Shown here piece by piece: positions 1 through 12,267 of a stretch of 64,000 nucleotides of DNA. The notes under the pieces are model-generated. The model worked only from the letters and a program-made list of their open reading frames with translations, was not told where the DNA came from and did not search any database. The stretch covers positions 3,100,911 to 3,164,910 of the forward strand of contig ML664152.1 of assembly GCA_007570785.1 (NCBI GenBank), given 5' to 3'. How positions within the stretch are numbered: the stretch's first letter is position 1; the number at the start of each line of letters is the position of its first letter. The translations under genes were made by a program, and so were the position numbers. The stretch comes from Antilocapra americana (lineage: Eukaryota > Chordata > Mammalia > Artiodactyla > Antilocapridae).

Positions 1-2166
1 CGCTCAGCTTTCTCTATGGTCCAATTTTCACATCCATACATGACTATTGGGAAAAGCATAGCTTTGACTAGGCAGACCTTTGCTGGAAAAGTAATGTCTC
101 TGCTTTTTAATATGCTGTCTAGGTTGGTCATAGCTTTTCTTCCAAGGAGCAAGCATCTTTTAATTTCATGGCTGCAGTCACCATCTGCAGTGATTTTGGA
201 GCCCCCCAAAATAAAGTCTGTCAATGTTATCACTGTTTCTGCATCTATTTGCCATGAAGTGATGGGACCAGATGCCATGATATTAGTTTTCTGAATGTTG
301 AGCTTTAAGCCAACTTTTTCACTCTCCTCTTTCACTTTCATTGAGAGTCTCTTTAGTTCCTCTTCACTTTCTGCCATAAGGGTGGTGTCATCTGTACATC
401 TGAGGTTATTGATATTTTTCCTGGCAGTCTTGATTCCAGCTTGGGCTTCATCCAGCCCAGCATTTTGCATGCTACATATAAGTTAAATAAGCAGGGTGAC
501 AATATACAGCCTTGACGTTCTCCTTTCCCGATATGGAACCAGTCTGTTTTTCCATGTTCAGTTCTAACTGTTTCTTCTTGACCTGCATACAGGCTTCTGA
601 GGAGGTAGGTAAGATAGTCTGGTATTCCCATCTCTTGGAGAATTTTCCACAGTTTGTAGTGATCCACACCATAAAATGCTTTGGCATAGTCAATAAAGCA
701 GAAATAGATGTTTTTCTGGAACTCTCTTGCTTTTTCAATGATCCAACAGATGTTGGCAATTTGATCTCTGGTTCCTCTGCCTTTTCTAAAGCCAGCTTGA
801 ACATCTGGAAGTTCACAGTTCATGGACTGTTCAAGCCTGGCTTGGAGAATTTTGAGCATTGCTAGAGTGTGAGATGAGTGCAATTGTGCAGTAGTTTGAA
901 CATTCTTTGGCCTCACCTTTCTTTGGGATTCGAATGAAAACTGACCTTTTCCAGTCCTGTAGCCACTGCTGAGTTTTCCAAATTTGCTGGCATATTGAAT
1001 GTATCACTTTCACAGTATCATCTTTTAGGATTTGAAATAGCTCAACTGGAGTTCCATCACCTCCACTAGTTTTGTTTGTAGTGATGCTTCCTAAGGCCCA
1101 CTTGACTTTGCATTCTAGGATGTCTGGCTCTAGGTAAGTGATCATACCATTGTGGTTATCTGGGTCATGAAAATCTTTTTTGTATAATTCTTCTGTTTAT
1201 TCTTGCTACCTCTTCTTAACATCTCCTGCTTCTGTTAGGTCCATACTGTTTCTCTCCTTAATTGTGCCCATCTTTGCATGAAATATTCCCTTGGTATCTC
1301 TAATTTTCTTGACGAGATCTCTAGTCTTTTCCATTCTATTGTTTTCCTCTGTTTCTTTGCATTGATCACTGAGGAAGGCTTTGTTATCTCTCCTTGCTAT
1401 TCTTTGGAACTCTGCATTCAGATGGGTATATATCTCCTTTTCTCCTTTGCCTTTCACTTTTCTTTTCTCATCTATTTGTAAGTCTTCCTCAGACAACCAT
1501 TTTGCCTTTTTGCATTTCTTTTTCTTGTAAATGGTCTTGATCACTGCCTCCTGTACAATGTCATGAGCCACCACCCATAGTTCTTCAGGCACTCTGTCTA
1601 TCAGATCTAATCCCTTGAATCTGTTTGTTATTTCCACTGTATAATCATAAGGGATTAGATTTAGGTCATACTGGAATGGTCTAGTGGTTTTCCCCACTTT
1701 CTTCAATTTAAGTCTGAATTTTGCAATAAGAAGTTTATAATCTGAGCTGTAGTCAGTTCCCAGTCTTGTTTTTGCTGACTGTATAGAGCTTTTCCATCTT
1801 TGGCTGCAAAGAATATATCAATCTGATTTCAGTGTTGACCATCTGGTGAGGTCCATGTGTAGAGTCTTCTCTTGTGTTGTTGGAAGAAGGTGTTTGCTAT
1901 GATTAGTGCATTCTCTTGGCAAAACTGTGTTACTGTTTGCCCTGCTTCATTTTGTACTCCAAGGCCAAACTTGCCTATTATTACAGGTATCTCTTGACTT
2001 CCTACTTTTGCATTCCAGTCTCCTACAATGAAAAGGACATCTTTTGGGGCTGTTAGTTCTAGAAGGTCTTGTATGTCTTCATAGAATCATTCAACTTCAG
2101 CTTCTTCAACATTACTGGTTGGGGCATAGAGTTGGATTAATGTGATATTGAATGGCTTGCTTGGGG
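1..2166 (-). mobile_element. BovB (RTE) LINE, antisense, runs off left edge
   Basis: Antisense copy of the ruminant BovB non-LTR retrotransposon. Read on the minus strand it gives, in order, the end of the endonuclease domain (about 2160-1710), the linker (1706-1206), the reverse transcriptase (1145-353) and the region after it, continuing beyond base 1. The 5' part of the element, including the start of the endonuclease, is missing. The frame is broken several times, so the copy is dead. Family known: BovB encodes one long ORF with an APE-type endonuclease and a reverse transcriptase. Confidence 0.95.
353..1706 (-). pseudogene. Decayed BovB ORF2 (linker and reverse transcriptase)
   Basis: Three open pieces in different frames cover one ancestral protein: 1706-1206 (166 aa, Lys-rich linker after the endonuclease), 1145-831 (104 aa) and 916-353 (187 aa). 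The last holds RT motif A as FIDYAKAFYGVDH, where the usual Asp of AFD is Tyr (codon 671-673), while the upstream Asp of the ID pair is kept. Motif C is readable at 387-398 as CTDD instead of an aromatic/ADD box, with both Asp present. Frameshifts and the motif A change make an active enzyme very unlikely. Confidence 0.92.
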
Positions 2167-2189
2167 TGGAAGATTGTTAGTCCATTATT

Positions 2190-2397
2190 TTCCTAGTTTT
2201 TAAATTTTATTTTGACTGCACTGGGTCTTCACTGTGGTGCAGTCTTTCTCTAGTTGCAGTGCATGGGCTTAGTTGCAGTGCATGGGCTTAGTTGCCCCAA
2301 GGCACGTGGAATCAGTTCCCTGACCAGGGATCACACCCACATCCCCGGCGTTAGAAGGTTGATTGTTAGCCACTGAACCACCAGGGAAGTCTCTCAT
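2190..2397 (-). mobile_element. CHR-type tRNA-derived SINE, antisense
   Basis: Begins with the T-rich complement of an A-rich tail and ends with the complement of the standard SINE head (ACCACCAGGGAAGTC). The middle has the usual 'TTCCCTGACCAGGGATC' B-box-like stretch. A 19-bp unit is duplicated exactly at 2252-2270 and 2271-2289. Family known: CHR SINEs are tRNA(Glu)-derived repeats of cetartiodactyls. Confidence 0.85.
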
Positions 2398-3435
2398 TAG
2401 TTTTCCTTCCAGAGTAGTAGCAGGGAATCTCAGATGCCAAGGGGGAGCACAGCCAGCCTGCAGCATGACCTTTGACTTTGGGAGGGGGTCCTGAAGAGGT
2501 TTTCTGGGATGGAAAGTCTGTAGGGGACCCACCTTAGGTTTTCCAGGTCTGGCTCTGTGGGCTACCATCTGTGGTGAAAGGAGGCAAACAGAAATAGATG
2601 GGCCTGGGGGTCAGTGGAGGGGTGAGGGGAGGGGAAGAGGGAGGGAAGAAAAGAAGGAGGGGAGGGGGAGAAGGAGCGTGGAGGGAGAAAAAGTGAGTGT
2701 GTTCACTTAGGGGAACTCCCAAGTCTCAGTCTGACTCACTCTTTAATTATCATCATTTAATTTATTTGAGTTCTGTAAAAACTAGGCACGTCACTCAGGA
2801 GGTCTGGGTTACAGAACTCTGCCCGCACTGTCTTTGGGGAGCCATGTGCTAGGGTGAAGCCCATGAGTGGGTTCCAGGCCAGCACGGCTTCTCCAGCAGT
2901 CTCGGGGCGGGGGCGAGGGTGTTTGATTCAGCTGGAGGGCAAGGTACCTTCCCTCCTTTGGTTGGTGTGTCCACCTCCAGCAGCAAAGGGTACATGAAAA
3001 GTCCGGGACTCCTGGTGCCCTGGATTGCAATTTGAAGGGGATGTGAGCCCCCAGAAACAAGGTGTCCCTAGAGCCAGCCCACTTTGCTTGACACACAGTG
3101 AAACCTACCTGCCATGTCATCAGTGAGCTTTGACCAGGCAAAGATGGTGTGACGACCACCAAAACCAACACACACGTTTAATCACCCGGAGAGGCCCCCG
3201 GTCCTCTACTGGCTCCAGGCAGCTGCTGGCCAGCTCTCATCTCTGTGGGTCAGTTTGCACGTCCTAGAATTTCCCACCAGTGGGTCAGGCAGTGTGTGTT
3301 CACCATTTGGTTGACTTTCAGCAGGCAGAATGGCGTGCAGACCCATGCAGGTCTCACGAGAATCACCAGTTCCGCCTTTCACAGCCAGGTAGAATTCCAG
3401 GGTGTGGCCAGGCCGGAGGAGAGGGTGATCATCCA
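2398..3435. other. Single-copy stretch with a polypurine tract
   Basis: No gene or recognisable repeat. 2612-2697 is an almost uninterrupted G/A run on the plus strand, which could adopt a triplex-type structure. Open frames here lack any domain or exon signal. Confidence 0.5.
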
Positions 3436-4502
3436 TTCCAGTCAATAGATACTGGTTGTTCCCAGTTTGGGGCTATTACAAATGATGCTGCTGTGAGTGT
3501 GTGAGTCTGTGTGGACAGGTTTTGTTTCTCTTGAGTAACAGGTAGAAGCTACACATGTGGTATGATAGCTATTAGCTTTATGAGAAGATTTCAGACTGTG
3601 ACCCAAAGTGGCTTCACCAGCTTACATTCCCTCCCATAATTTGCGAGTGCTCTGGTTGCTCTGCAGCATCAACAACACTTGGTAGCCTCAGTCTTTATAA
3701 TTTTAGCCATTCTAATAGATCTGCTATTCTCATTTCATCTTGCATTTTCCTGATGACTACTGAAGTTTAACATCTTTATATGTACTTATTGGCTATTTTA
3801 TTTTTCAAGCTTATTTATGTCTCCGCCAGTTTTTAATCAGGTTGTTTTCATTCTTCTCATTAAGTTTCAGGAGTTCTTTACATATTCTGCATATAAAATT
3901 TGTCTTATGCCTTATGTGTGTATTGTCTTATGTCTTATTGTCTTATATATTAGGTATATTGTCTTATGTCTGTGTGTATAGATGTATGCATATCTATGTA
4001 CATATATACACATACACACACACATATGTATGTATCTATACATACACACACATTTACACACAGAATATTTCTCCTGTCTATGGCCTACCTTTCATTTGAA
4101 GAGTAGAGTTGCAGGTTTAAGTCCAACTTTTCATTTTATCTTTTATGGTCAGTGCTTTTTTTATGTCCCCAGAGACCTCTGTCTATCCCAATGTTGAGAG
4201 GATCTCCTTGTTCCCTTTCAGAGGCTTTACACTGTCAGCTTTTCTATCCATGTCTACAACCCACTCTTAGATGACTTTCCCCTATGGTTTTGGATAGCAG
4301 TTGAAGTATATTTTTTCACTATGGATGTTCAATTGCTTTAGCACCATTTATTGAAAAGACTCTCCTTTGCCCCATTGAATTAACTGGGCACATTTTCATA
4401 AATATGAAGACCCACTTCTGGACTCTGTACCATTGATCTACAGCAATGTGTCTATCTGATGTCAATGCCATGTTACCTTGATTATTGTTGCTATTAATTT
4501 CT
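3436..4502 (-). mobile_element. L1 LINE, antisense, 3' ORF2 region (first part)
   Basis: Typical antisense L1 text from the end of ORF2: the 'gggctattacaaatgatgct' block, the T-rich stretches and the 'ccatttattgaaaagactc' block. An alternating CA/TA microsatellite lies at about 3985-4060. It is interrupted at 4503 by a SINE and resumes at 4602. No long ORF survives, so this is an old copy. Confidence 0.85.
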
Positions 4503-4601
4503 ATTTTGGGCTGCTCTGTGCAGCGTGCAGGATCCTAGTTCCCCAATGTCCCTTATGGCAGAAGTGTGGTGTCCCGAACATTGGACACCAGGGAAGTCCC
4601 T
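4503..4601 (-). mobile_element. CHR-type SINE fragment inserted in L1
   Basis: About 100 bp that end with the complement of the SINE head (GGACACCAGGGAAGTCCC) and contain the diverged 'GATCCTAGTTCCCCAA' block. The A-rich tail is not preserved. It splits the surrounding antisense L1, so it is younger than that L1. Confidence 0.7.
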
Positions 4602-5770
4602 ATTGCTAATATTATAGGTAAAGTCTTGATAAAATCAGGCAGTGTAAGTCTTCTAGTTTTGTTCTTTCTCTAAATTACTACTGCTTTTCTAGATCCTTTG
4701 CATTTCCATATACATTTTAGAATCAGCTTGTCAGTTTCTGTAAGTTGTATCAAATCTTATTATTTGTGTGAGACTGATATTATTTCCTCCTTAAATGTTG
4801 ATGGAATTCATTGATGAAGGCATTTGGGGCTGGGGTTGCTTTGTGGGAAGGTTTTAAATTACAAGTTCAATTTCATTTATAATTGTAGAGATAGTCAGGT
4901 TTTCTATTTCATCTTTGAGTGAACTTTGGGAGTTTATGTCTTATAAGCCATTTGTCCAATTAAAAATGAGTTGTTGGCCTTATTTCTCTGAAGTTTGTAG
5001 TATCTCTTAGTATTCATTTATTATCTATAGGCTCTGCAGCCATGCTTTCCATCTCATTGGGTCGTTTTGTGGCCCAGCATGCGGTTTATCTTGGCGAATG
5101 CTCCATGTGCTGTTGAGAAGGGCTTGAGTCCTGCTCTTGTTAGTGGAATGTACTGTAAGCATCAGTCAAGGTGGGTGAATGCTACTGTTGAATTCTCCTC
5201 CATTCTACTGATTTTTCGTCTTCTTTTCTATTTGCACTAAGAGAGGCATGTTGAGATGTGGATTCCAGCGTAGCTATGTCTGTTTCTTCTGTTCTCTCAG
5301 TTTTACAGTAATGTATGTGAAGCTCTCTCTTACCTAAGCCTGCATTTTCAGGATGGTTGCATCTTGATGAATTGAGTCTTTTATCATTGTGAGCTGTCCC
5401 TCATTACCTTGTAAATCTTCCTTGTTCTGAGGTCTACTCCCATATTGAGATTCCAGCTTTCTTGGGTTTGTAGTTGCATTGTACATCTTGTACCATTTTT
5501 GCACTACGGGCCCACTTTTAAAGTGGGTTTCCTGTAGACAGCATGGAGCTGCACCCTGCATTTCTATCCAGCCTGACCATCTCTGCCTTTTCATTTGTGT
5601 AACATTTACTGTAACTGGTGACACGAGTGTATCTGCCTGCCACACGCGCTTCACTCCAGTTTATCTTCTCTCTTCTTTGCTCCTTGTAACGACCTCTTTC
5701 TACATCTTCTGCAACAGCTGCATTTTAGTTACGTCACCTGTCTCCATGTGGGGAGGGGGTGCAGTGCACA
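4602..5770 (-). mobile_element. L1 LINE, antisense (continuation)
   Basis: Continues the ORF2 region of the L1 that starts at 3436, moving toward its 5' side. Recognisable blocks include the 'tctaaattactactgctttt' region near 4670 and the 'aaagtgggtttcctgtagac' block near 5520. Many stops in all frames. The right boundary is approximate. Confidence 0.8.
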
Positions 5771-8700
5771 TCCTCCGGTCTACCTCCTGTTAGCTGAACT
5801 GTGGACAAATGGCCACACCACCACTTTTATCATGTTTTAAAGAGCAGTGTTCATGTAAGATTTCTGCTTGTGGTGACAGCAACAATGTGACAAATTTGGG
5901 ACAACACGTGCCTTGGGGAACGTGACCCTTCACTGTTGGAGTTGGAGATAGAGACTTACTCACCAGTGGGCCCACTTTTCCAAGGGCTCCAAGCATGATT
6001 CTACCTGTAGGACTTGACTGGTGCACATGGGCCTATAGTGGGTAGAGGCACCGACTCCCCAGCCAAGCAGCTGGGCTATATCCCTCTGGCCCCTTCTTCC
6101 TGAGCCCAGTTGCCCAAGAAGCAGGGGAGGCAGGCACAGGCAATGTGAGCTGCTGCTGTTTATCACCAGGAAGCTTGTCCCTGATCTTTTCAGGCTACAA
6201 CTCTCAACTCCTGTGGGCAGGAAAGACAGGGCCTTAGACTTAGGGCTGGTGGTTCAGCCTGGGGCCAGCTAAGCCTGGCTCCCACCCTTATCCCTGGAGG
6301 TACCTACTGTCCATCTCTTTTTATTGAACAATCAGAAGATCCTGAAGAACAAGTTGGAAAAATAGGGGGATGAGGGAGTGCTATCTGAATGGGCAAAGGA
6401 GAGCCTCCTGTGCTTGAGTTGCTCTTGGCCTCAGGGGTGAGAAGCCCCCCCGGGCATGCAGGGTCCAGCCAGGTTCTGTTCAGCCAGGTTCTTGAGTTAG
6501 CCCCACCAGCGCCTCCCCAGCAGTAAACTGGCCCTTAGCCTCGGCTTCCCAGCAGGAGTCTCTGGGCAATGATCACATTTCTTGCATCAGTGATGGATGG
6601 ATGGCAGGGATAAGGGCCCAGCTGGAAGAGTCTGGAGCCCCCATACACCTGGGGCTCCTCGTGGCTCTGCCCAGCCCGTCCAGTGCCCAGAGCTGCAGGG
6701 ACGCTGTGCAGGGCATTCCAGGCCGGTAAGTTTGAGACATTTAATGAGCGAGTTCCCTCTCCATATGGGGTATAATTAATTTTCCTGAAATAGGCATGAC
6801 AGCCCCGACAGTCTTTGCCTGAGTCAGGCGGTGATTATTGCCTCTCACGGGTGCGGCGTGCTGTCGGCCGCTGGGAGTTCAACATGCCTGCAGCTACCCA
6901 GCCCCATGGCAGAGGTGCAGGGGGGTTCAGGGTTTGCCAGAGGTTGGGGATGCACTGCCCATCACAGCTGGGGACCAAAAGGTTCATGCTGGGGACCAAA
7001 AGGTTCATGGTCAAGAAGTATTTTCCTAATGAAATGATCCCCTCTTCCTGCCAAACACCAGCGTTTCTGCCTGACACACATGAAGTGCTGTGAGCAAGAG
7101 CATCTGTAGAGAACTCACCGTCTTACTGGGGTAGGTGAGGGTGGGTGGAAAAACAGAGGGGATGGGACCCAGCCGCCCCTTTCTGCCAACCTCCTGCCCT
7201 CCTTCTGGGAGCACTGGCCTCTCAGCCTGCCTCTCAGAGGGGAGTGAGGTTCCAGCCCAGCAGTGCCATGTACTTTCCTGTGGGAGGAGGTCAGTTGTGC
7301 TGGGCTGGGTCCGAAGCTCAGACCCAAGCAGGAGACACCAGACACTGCGTCCTGCTCTACCAGACAACACCATCCCCTCCCTGAGTCACTGCTGAGTGAA
7401 CAAAACTGGCTGCCTGGGAGGCCCGGGTTTTATCCAGGAAATGGCTCTGGGGCCTCCCCCTGTCCTCAGTGGTGACCTCTGGGCAGCCTTAGTCCAAGGA
7501 CCTGGGCTTAGGGCTCGATAGAACTGCCAGCAGGGAGACCCAGGGCATGCAGGGGCTGAGCAAGGGCCACTCTTGCAAGGCAGGGGGTGCAGGTGAGCCC
7601 AGCTCAGGGTTTGCCCACCCCAGCCATAGCACTGTGACCAGTGGCTACACCAGGGCTGGAGAGGGGCTTGTGAGCAGGAGTTGTGGTGAGGGGCTCCCTA
7701 GCACTCCCGTTGCCCATCCACAGAGAACTGGATCCCACCTCCCAGCCGGGGGGTTGGGAGGAGGTGGCAGCCCAGGCTGCTGGGGGCTCTCGTCTTGGTC
7801 TTCTTGGGCTGGGGGCAAGACAGTGGGGACCCTGTGTACGTGCCGGGGTGTCCTGGGGATGGCAAGGAGAGGGAGGCCCCCTGGCGGGGAGGCAGTGGGA
7901 GGGATGCTGCCAGCAGGGGGTTGACTGTGCACCCTGTTGTCTCCCTAGCCTGGCTCCAGGACTGTGGTATATGCAGCGGCCCTGACTATGGCCCTGGCCT
8001 GGCCCTGAGTCCTGTCCCCAAGTCCCGTCCCCTCTGGGGCAGCTGGTGGCTGCCCTGATGTGTATTTGGGAAGGATGCCGAGTCTCCGAACTCCCTGCAG
8101 CCCTGAGGTGCGAGGCCTGCTCTGAACCCTGTTCTGCAGGCCTAGAATGGCTGCTGCGCTTGATGGGGGGGCCTGTCCTGGGCAGGGTGGGAAAATGGGC
8201 AGGAAACGGGAAATGAAAGTGCAGAGGGAAGTGGTCTGTCCGGGTGGGCAGAGAGAGCAAGGGGCAGAAAGTCACAAGGCGGTGAAGGGGACAGCAGGTG
8301 GTGGGCTGGGCTTGGTTTTAGAACCTCAGGGGCCCCAGGGGAGGAGCCCTGGGCCCTCTGCCTGCTCGCAGCCAGAACCCTGCACACGTGGCGAAATGCA
8401 CTGGGGTATCTCTGGGCAGCACCCCCTAGGCACCCATCTTCACTGCCCTTGGCTTCCAGGGTCCCCTCTTTGGGGTGGTGCCCCTCCAAGGCCTCCAGCA
8501 AAGGTTTGGGAGATGGCAATGCTTCCCGGGGGCCAGGGCTGCACCCCAATCCTCCGGCACAGTTCACACGGGGTGGGACTCAGAGGGGAGAGCAGGGTGA
8601 CGGAGTGTGGGGCCCTGGTGCCTCAGAAGTCTGTCTGCTCCTTGGGACACAGTGGTCCCCCCTTAGGGAGAGTCTTTCGGGAGCTCAGGAAGCCAGGAGA

Positions 8701-9439
8701 CGCCCCAGGAAAGGCCTGCAGTGGTCCAGTGGGAAGCCAAGGCCAGGGGGTGAGCCACAGCAGGACGCCCCAGCCAGGATCCTAGGGGATGGCACCCCCC
8801 TCCATGCCTGTGTGTGACAAGCTCCATGCTGGGTCTGGTCAGCGGGCATCGTGGCGTTGGGGCAAGCTGGGGGGGGGGGGGCCTGTGCTGGGCTACTGTG
8901 CTGGCTGCCGCTCATGGTCACTCATGTCTCAAGCACCCAGATGAGGAAGCTGAGGCCCGGCTTGGCTGCAGAAAGCGGAAGAGAGGGTGCTGGGCTGTGC
9001 CTGCACCCATGGGGCTCCCCCTTTCCCCTGGCTCCTCAGTCCCTCCCATGGCATCCCAACCGCCTTTCCTGGGAAGGCCAGGGAACAGGATGGGGGCGAG
9101 CCGGCTACTCTGTGATGTGTGTCTGCACACATTGGCACATGTGCACATGGACCTGGGTGCATGCAGGCACAGAAGCTGCGCTCCTGCTTGTTCTGACTTG
9201 GTCACCACAGCAGACTCCAAAGTGAGTGTTTGGGCCCCAGGCTGCCGAGGAGGAAGCTGAGGTTTGGGAGGCTGGGTGACTCAGAGGGAGGCCAGCTCAT
9301 CCTCTGGTGCTGTCGGTACGACTCCAGGTCAGGGGGCCGAGAGCAGGGGCCAGTGCTGCTGCCTGCGCGGGCAGGCTGGGGAGCTCCTGCAGAGGGCATC
9401 TCATGTCGGTCAGCGTGACTGTGGGAGCAGAGGAGAACT
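5771..9439. other. GC-rich single-copy DNA, no recognised gene
   Basis: Numerous overlapping GC-driven open frames on both strands, none with a domain, signal peptide or convincing splice frame. Small marks: a perfect 21-bp tandem pair (6967-7008), a run of 13 G (8869-8881) and a MIR-like scrap near 8935-8960. An AT-containing block near 6715-6880 differs in texture from its surroundings and could be a conserved noncoding element. Confidence 0.5.
6967..7008. repeat. Perfect 21-bp tandem duplication
   Basis: Two identical 21-bp copies, 6967-6987 and 6988-7008, each starting GCTGGGGACC. Their identity suggests a recent slippage-type duplication. Confidence 0.95.
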
Positions 9440-9810
9440 CGGGGACGAAGTCACCACGGAGGGAGGTGACTTTCAGGGAAAAGTGACCACAGGAGAGGTA
9501 TCCTCAGGGAAAGGTGACTGCAGGGAGATGTGACCACAGAGGGATAGGTGACCACGGGGAGAGGTGGCCACAGGGGGATAGGTGACCACAGGGAGAGGTG
9601 ACCATGGGGAGAGGTGACCACAGGGAGAACTGGCCACAGGGGGATAGGTGACCACGGGGAGAGGTGACCATGGGGAGAGGTGACCACAGAGAGAAGTGGC
9701 CACAGGGGGATAGGTGACCACGGGGAGAGGTGACCACAGGGGGAGAGGTGACCACGGGGAGAGGTGACCACGGGGAGAGGTGACCATGGGGAAGAGGTGA
9801 CTCTTAGGGG
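9440..9810. repeat. Minisatellite of 16- and 18-bp units with 66-bp higher order
   Basis: The core 9547-9806 is made of units of the form AGGTGACCACGGGGAG (16 bp) and a variant with GGCCACAGGGGGAT (18 bp). The 18-bp variant starts at 9562, 9628 and 9694, exactly 66 bp apart, giving an 18+16+16+16 higher-order unit. 9440-9546 holds more diverged copies. Because 66 is divisible by three, all three minus-strand frames stay open across the array; these are repeat artefacts, not genes. Confidence 0.97.
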
Positions 9811-12261
9811 AGAAGGTTGCCAGGGGAGCAGCCGCCCTGAAGGAAGAGGAGAAGGGCATGGGAAAAGGGCACGAGGAGGGCCGCAGTCAACATGCCCTGT
9901 TCCTTTGGGCCTGTGGGCTGGTCATAGCAGGCACCATAGCACAGGCGCCTCGGGGCCTTGGGAGTCCCCTGTCTCTGGGCCAGGGTCCTGCCCTCCACAA
10001 GGGCACCTGCTCCCCCACTCCCCTCGTGCACCATGGTTAGGACAGTTCACGAGAGCCCGAGCTGCTGATGTCACTCATGCCAGCTGCCAGCCAGGCAGTG
10101 TTGTGCTGAGAGCCACGATTGCCCACAGCGTGGGAGTACACCGTGTACAGCATGCTGCCTGCATGGGTGTGTGCCTGTGTGTGTGTGTCTATTGTCATGG
10201 GGACAATGCGGCATGGTCACAAGAGTGAGAAGTGTCTTGGAGGGGCTGGAGGTTGAGCCAAGTGAGGATTTGTGTCACACGTGACCAGTGAGGCCAGCAC
10301 CTCCTTTGCTGTAGAAAACAAAACGCAAATCTCCCTTTCCTGGCCCAGTGGAGCTGAGAACCGGGCAGAAGAAAGTAGAAGTTTACTGCAAACTGGGTTC
10401 CTTCCTGGGAGCCTTAGTTTATTGTCCAATACCATTACAGAGACCTGGCTCTAAGAAGACCCTAGTGAGGAAGGCTAGGCCCAGCGCTGGCAGCCAGCAG
10501 GGCAGCTGACATGAGGGTGGACAGCTCCGCCCAGTGAGGGCCTCTTGGGAATCTCTCCCTTCAACCAAGGGAGGGGTTTCGGCCGCCCACGTGTGCCTCC
10601 TTGTCCTGCAGGGCCGCCTTTGGGCCCAGGGCACAGCTGAGTCACTTGCTGGGTGTGAGCTCGGCTGACTTTCTGCACACACGTTACTCTAAATGTTGCA
10701 TAAACATGGGTCCCCTTCAGGTGTCATTTCATCCTTGACTTTGAAACTTAGGTGACATTTTCTTTGCTTATTTTGGAGAATAGACTCAGAGCCGAATGTA
10801 GAGACCCTAGCAGCCTTGGCACTGGATTCCTTTGGACAAAATCCTTCTGGGAGTTGGAGGCTGTGGCCCCTCCATCCCCAAGGCCTTGCCTATGAGGAGG
10901 CCCTTGCTGGGTTCTGACTTGGGGCCTGGCAAGGTGGTCTCTGTGCCCTGGGGCTGCTACGATGGAGGTGCTCCTCCTCACCCTGGTCCCAGCTCAGAGA
11001 AGGCCCTGCCCCACACTGGAGGTCTGGAGGCTCCCAGAGAGGCTCCTGCAGGTCTGACCCAGGTGGGGATGAATTGGGGCCAGGAGGGGGCCTTCCCCCG
11101 TCCAGGGTGAGTGCTTTCTGGGTGACTCATGCAGGCACTAGAGCCCCTGAGAAGCTTCCTAACTCACTCCGACTGCACTCCGCTCACAATTTTGGGTTCA
11201 GGACATCCAGCTGGCTTGTCCAGGCAAGGCCCACTCTCACAGCATCCACCCTAAACTGAGGGTGTGACAAGCTCCTGCTTGGCTCTAGGCTGACGGGAGC
11301 CCCTTTCAACCTCCCTATGGCCCAGAGGTGGGGCCTTCCCCTGCATCTGGGTGACCCTGGGTTTGAGCCAGCCCCTGGGTACAAGGCAGGGCAGTGGCTC
11401 CGTCCTAGAGCCCACATTCTGTGTGCTCAGGCTGCCCGGGTGAGGTCCAGGTTGAGATGCAAGGAGGCATTTCTGGGGGGAAGGGGCATCTGCCAGTGAC
11501 ACTACTTGTGAGTAGTACTACCCCTCGGTATGGAGGGGTAACAAGGACTGAGACCTTAGGCAGCAACAGCAGTGCTGGGCCTGTGTGGGGTCCCAGGGGC
11601 CTGGGGCCGCGGGTTCCCAGGCTGAAGGCTGCGTGTCCTGCCAAAGCCCTCTGATGGGCCCCCTGATTCACAATGGTGGGGGCAGACAGAGAGAGGGGAG
11701 GAGAGGGGAGGATAGATCCATGGTGGCTAAACTGGTAGGTTGGCTGAGAAAGGCTCGGCAGTGTCCTTTCTGCTGGGCAGGATGGGTTGGAGGGATGCAG
11801 AAGTCTCTGGAAAAGATGCTGTGGTCCTGGACTCAATCACACTGCTGGAAAAACACGCAGGCCAGGAGTTCTCCTGCAGATTTTGTCTGAGTGCTGGGTG
11901 TGTGCAATCACTGCGCTGCCCCAGCATGGAAAGAGAAGGTGCAGTTCCACAGAAAGCTCACTTCACTGGTTTGCGGCAGCCCTCTTCCACCCCTGCCCCT
12001 CCCTCATCCCTGCCCACACCCGGCCTTTCAGGGACATCTCCAGTTGCTCCTAGTTCCTGCCCCAGTCCTTTCTGATCTCACACTGTCCCCTCACTGGGAA
12101 GCTCTGCACGCCTTTGCCTGGGTAGCTGCAACTGTCCTTCAAGACACAGCCCTGCCCTCCCACTTGTTTCCACAGTACCTCTACACATGGCAACCTGAGC
12201 TCCTAGTACATTAACCTGGTCTCTCTGTTTTGGTAGAACTCTTTTTGATGCAGAATCTCGA
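9811..12261. other. GC-rich single-copy DNA, no recognised gene
   Basis: Contains a short TG run near 10170-10190 and many GC-driven open frames. No exon, RNA gene or dispersed repeat that I can support. Confidence 0.45.
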
Positions 12262-12267
12262 TTCAAA

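Noticed and set aside
1..294. Hydrophobic plus-strand frame (92 codons), and its relatives at 33357-33602 and 39525-39839
   Set aside because: These are antisense translations of the BovB post-RT region; the coding strand is the other one.
7604..8275. 223-codon Pro/His/Ser-rich minus-strand frame and many similar GC-driven frames
   Set aside because: Overlapping frames are open on both strands with equal length and composition. No domain, start context or splice pattern supports any of them.
9440..9810. Regular short repeats as a possible CRISPR array
   Set aside because: There are no unique spacers: the units are contiguous 16/18-bp variants in a eukaryotic genome with no cas-like gene.
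9451..9859. Minus-strand frames of 83-128 codons with HLSPWSPLPVV-type repeats
   Set aside because: They are translations of the 66-bp higher-order minisatellite in all three frames; the open state follows from a period divisible by three.
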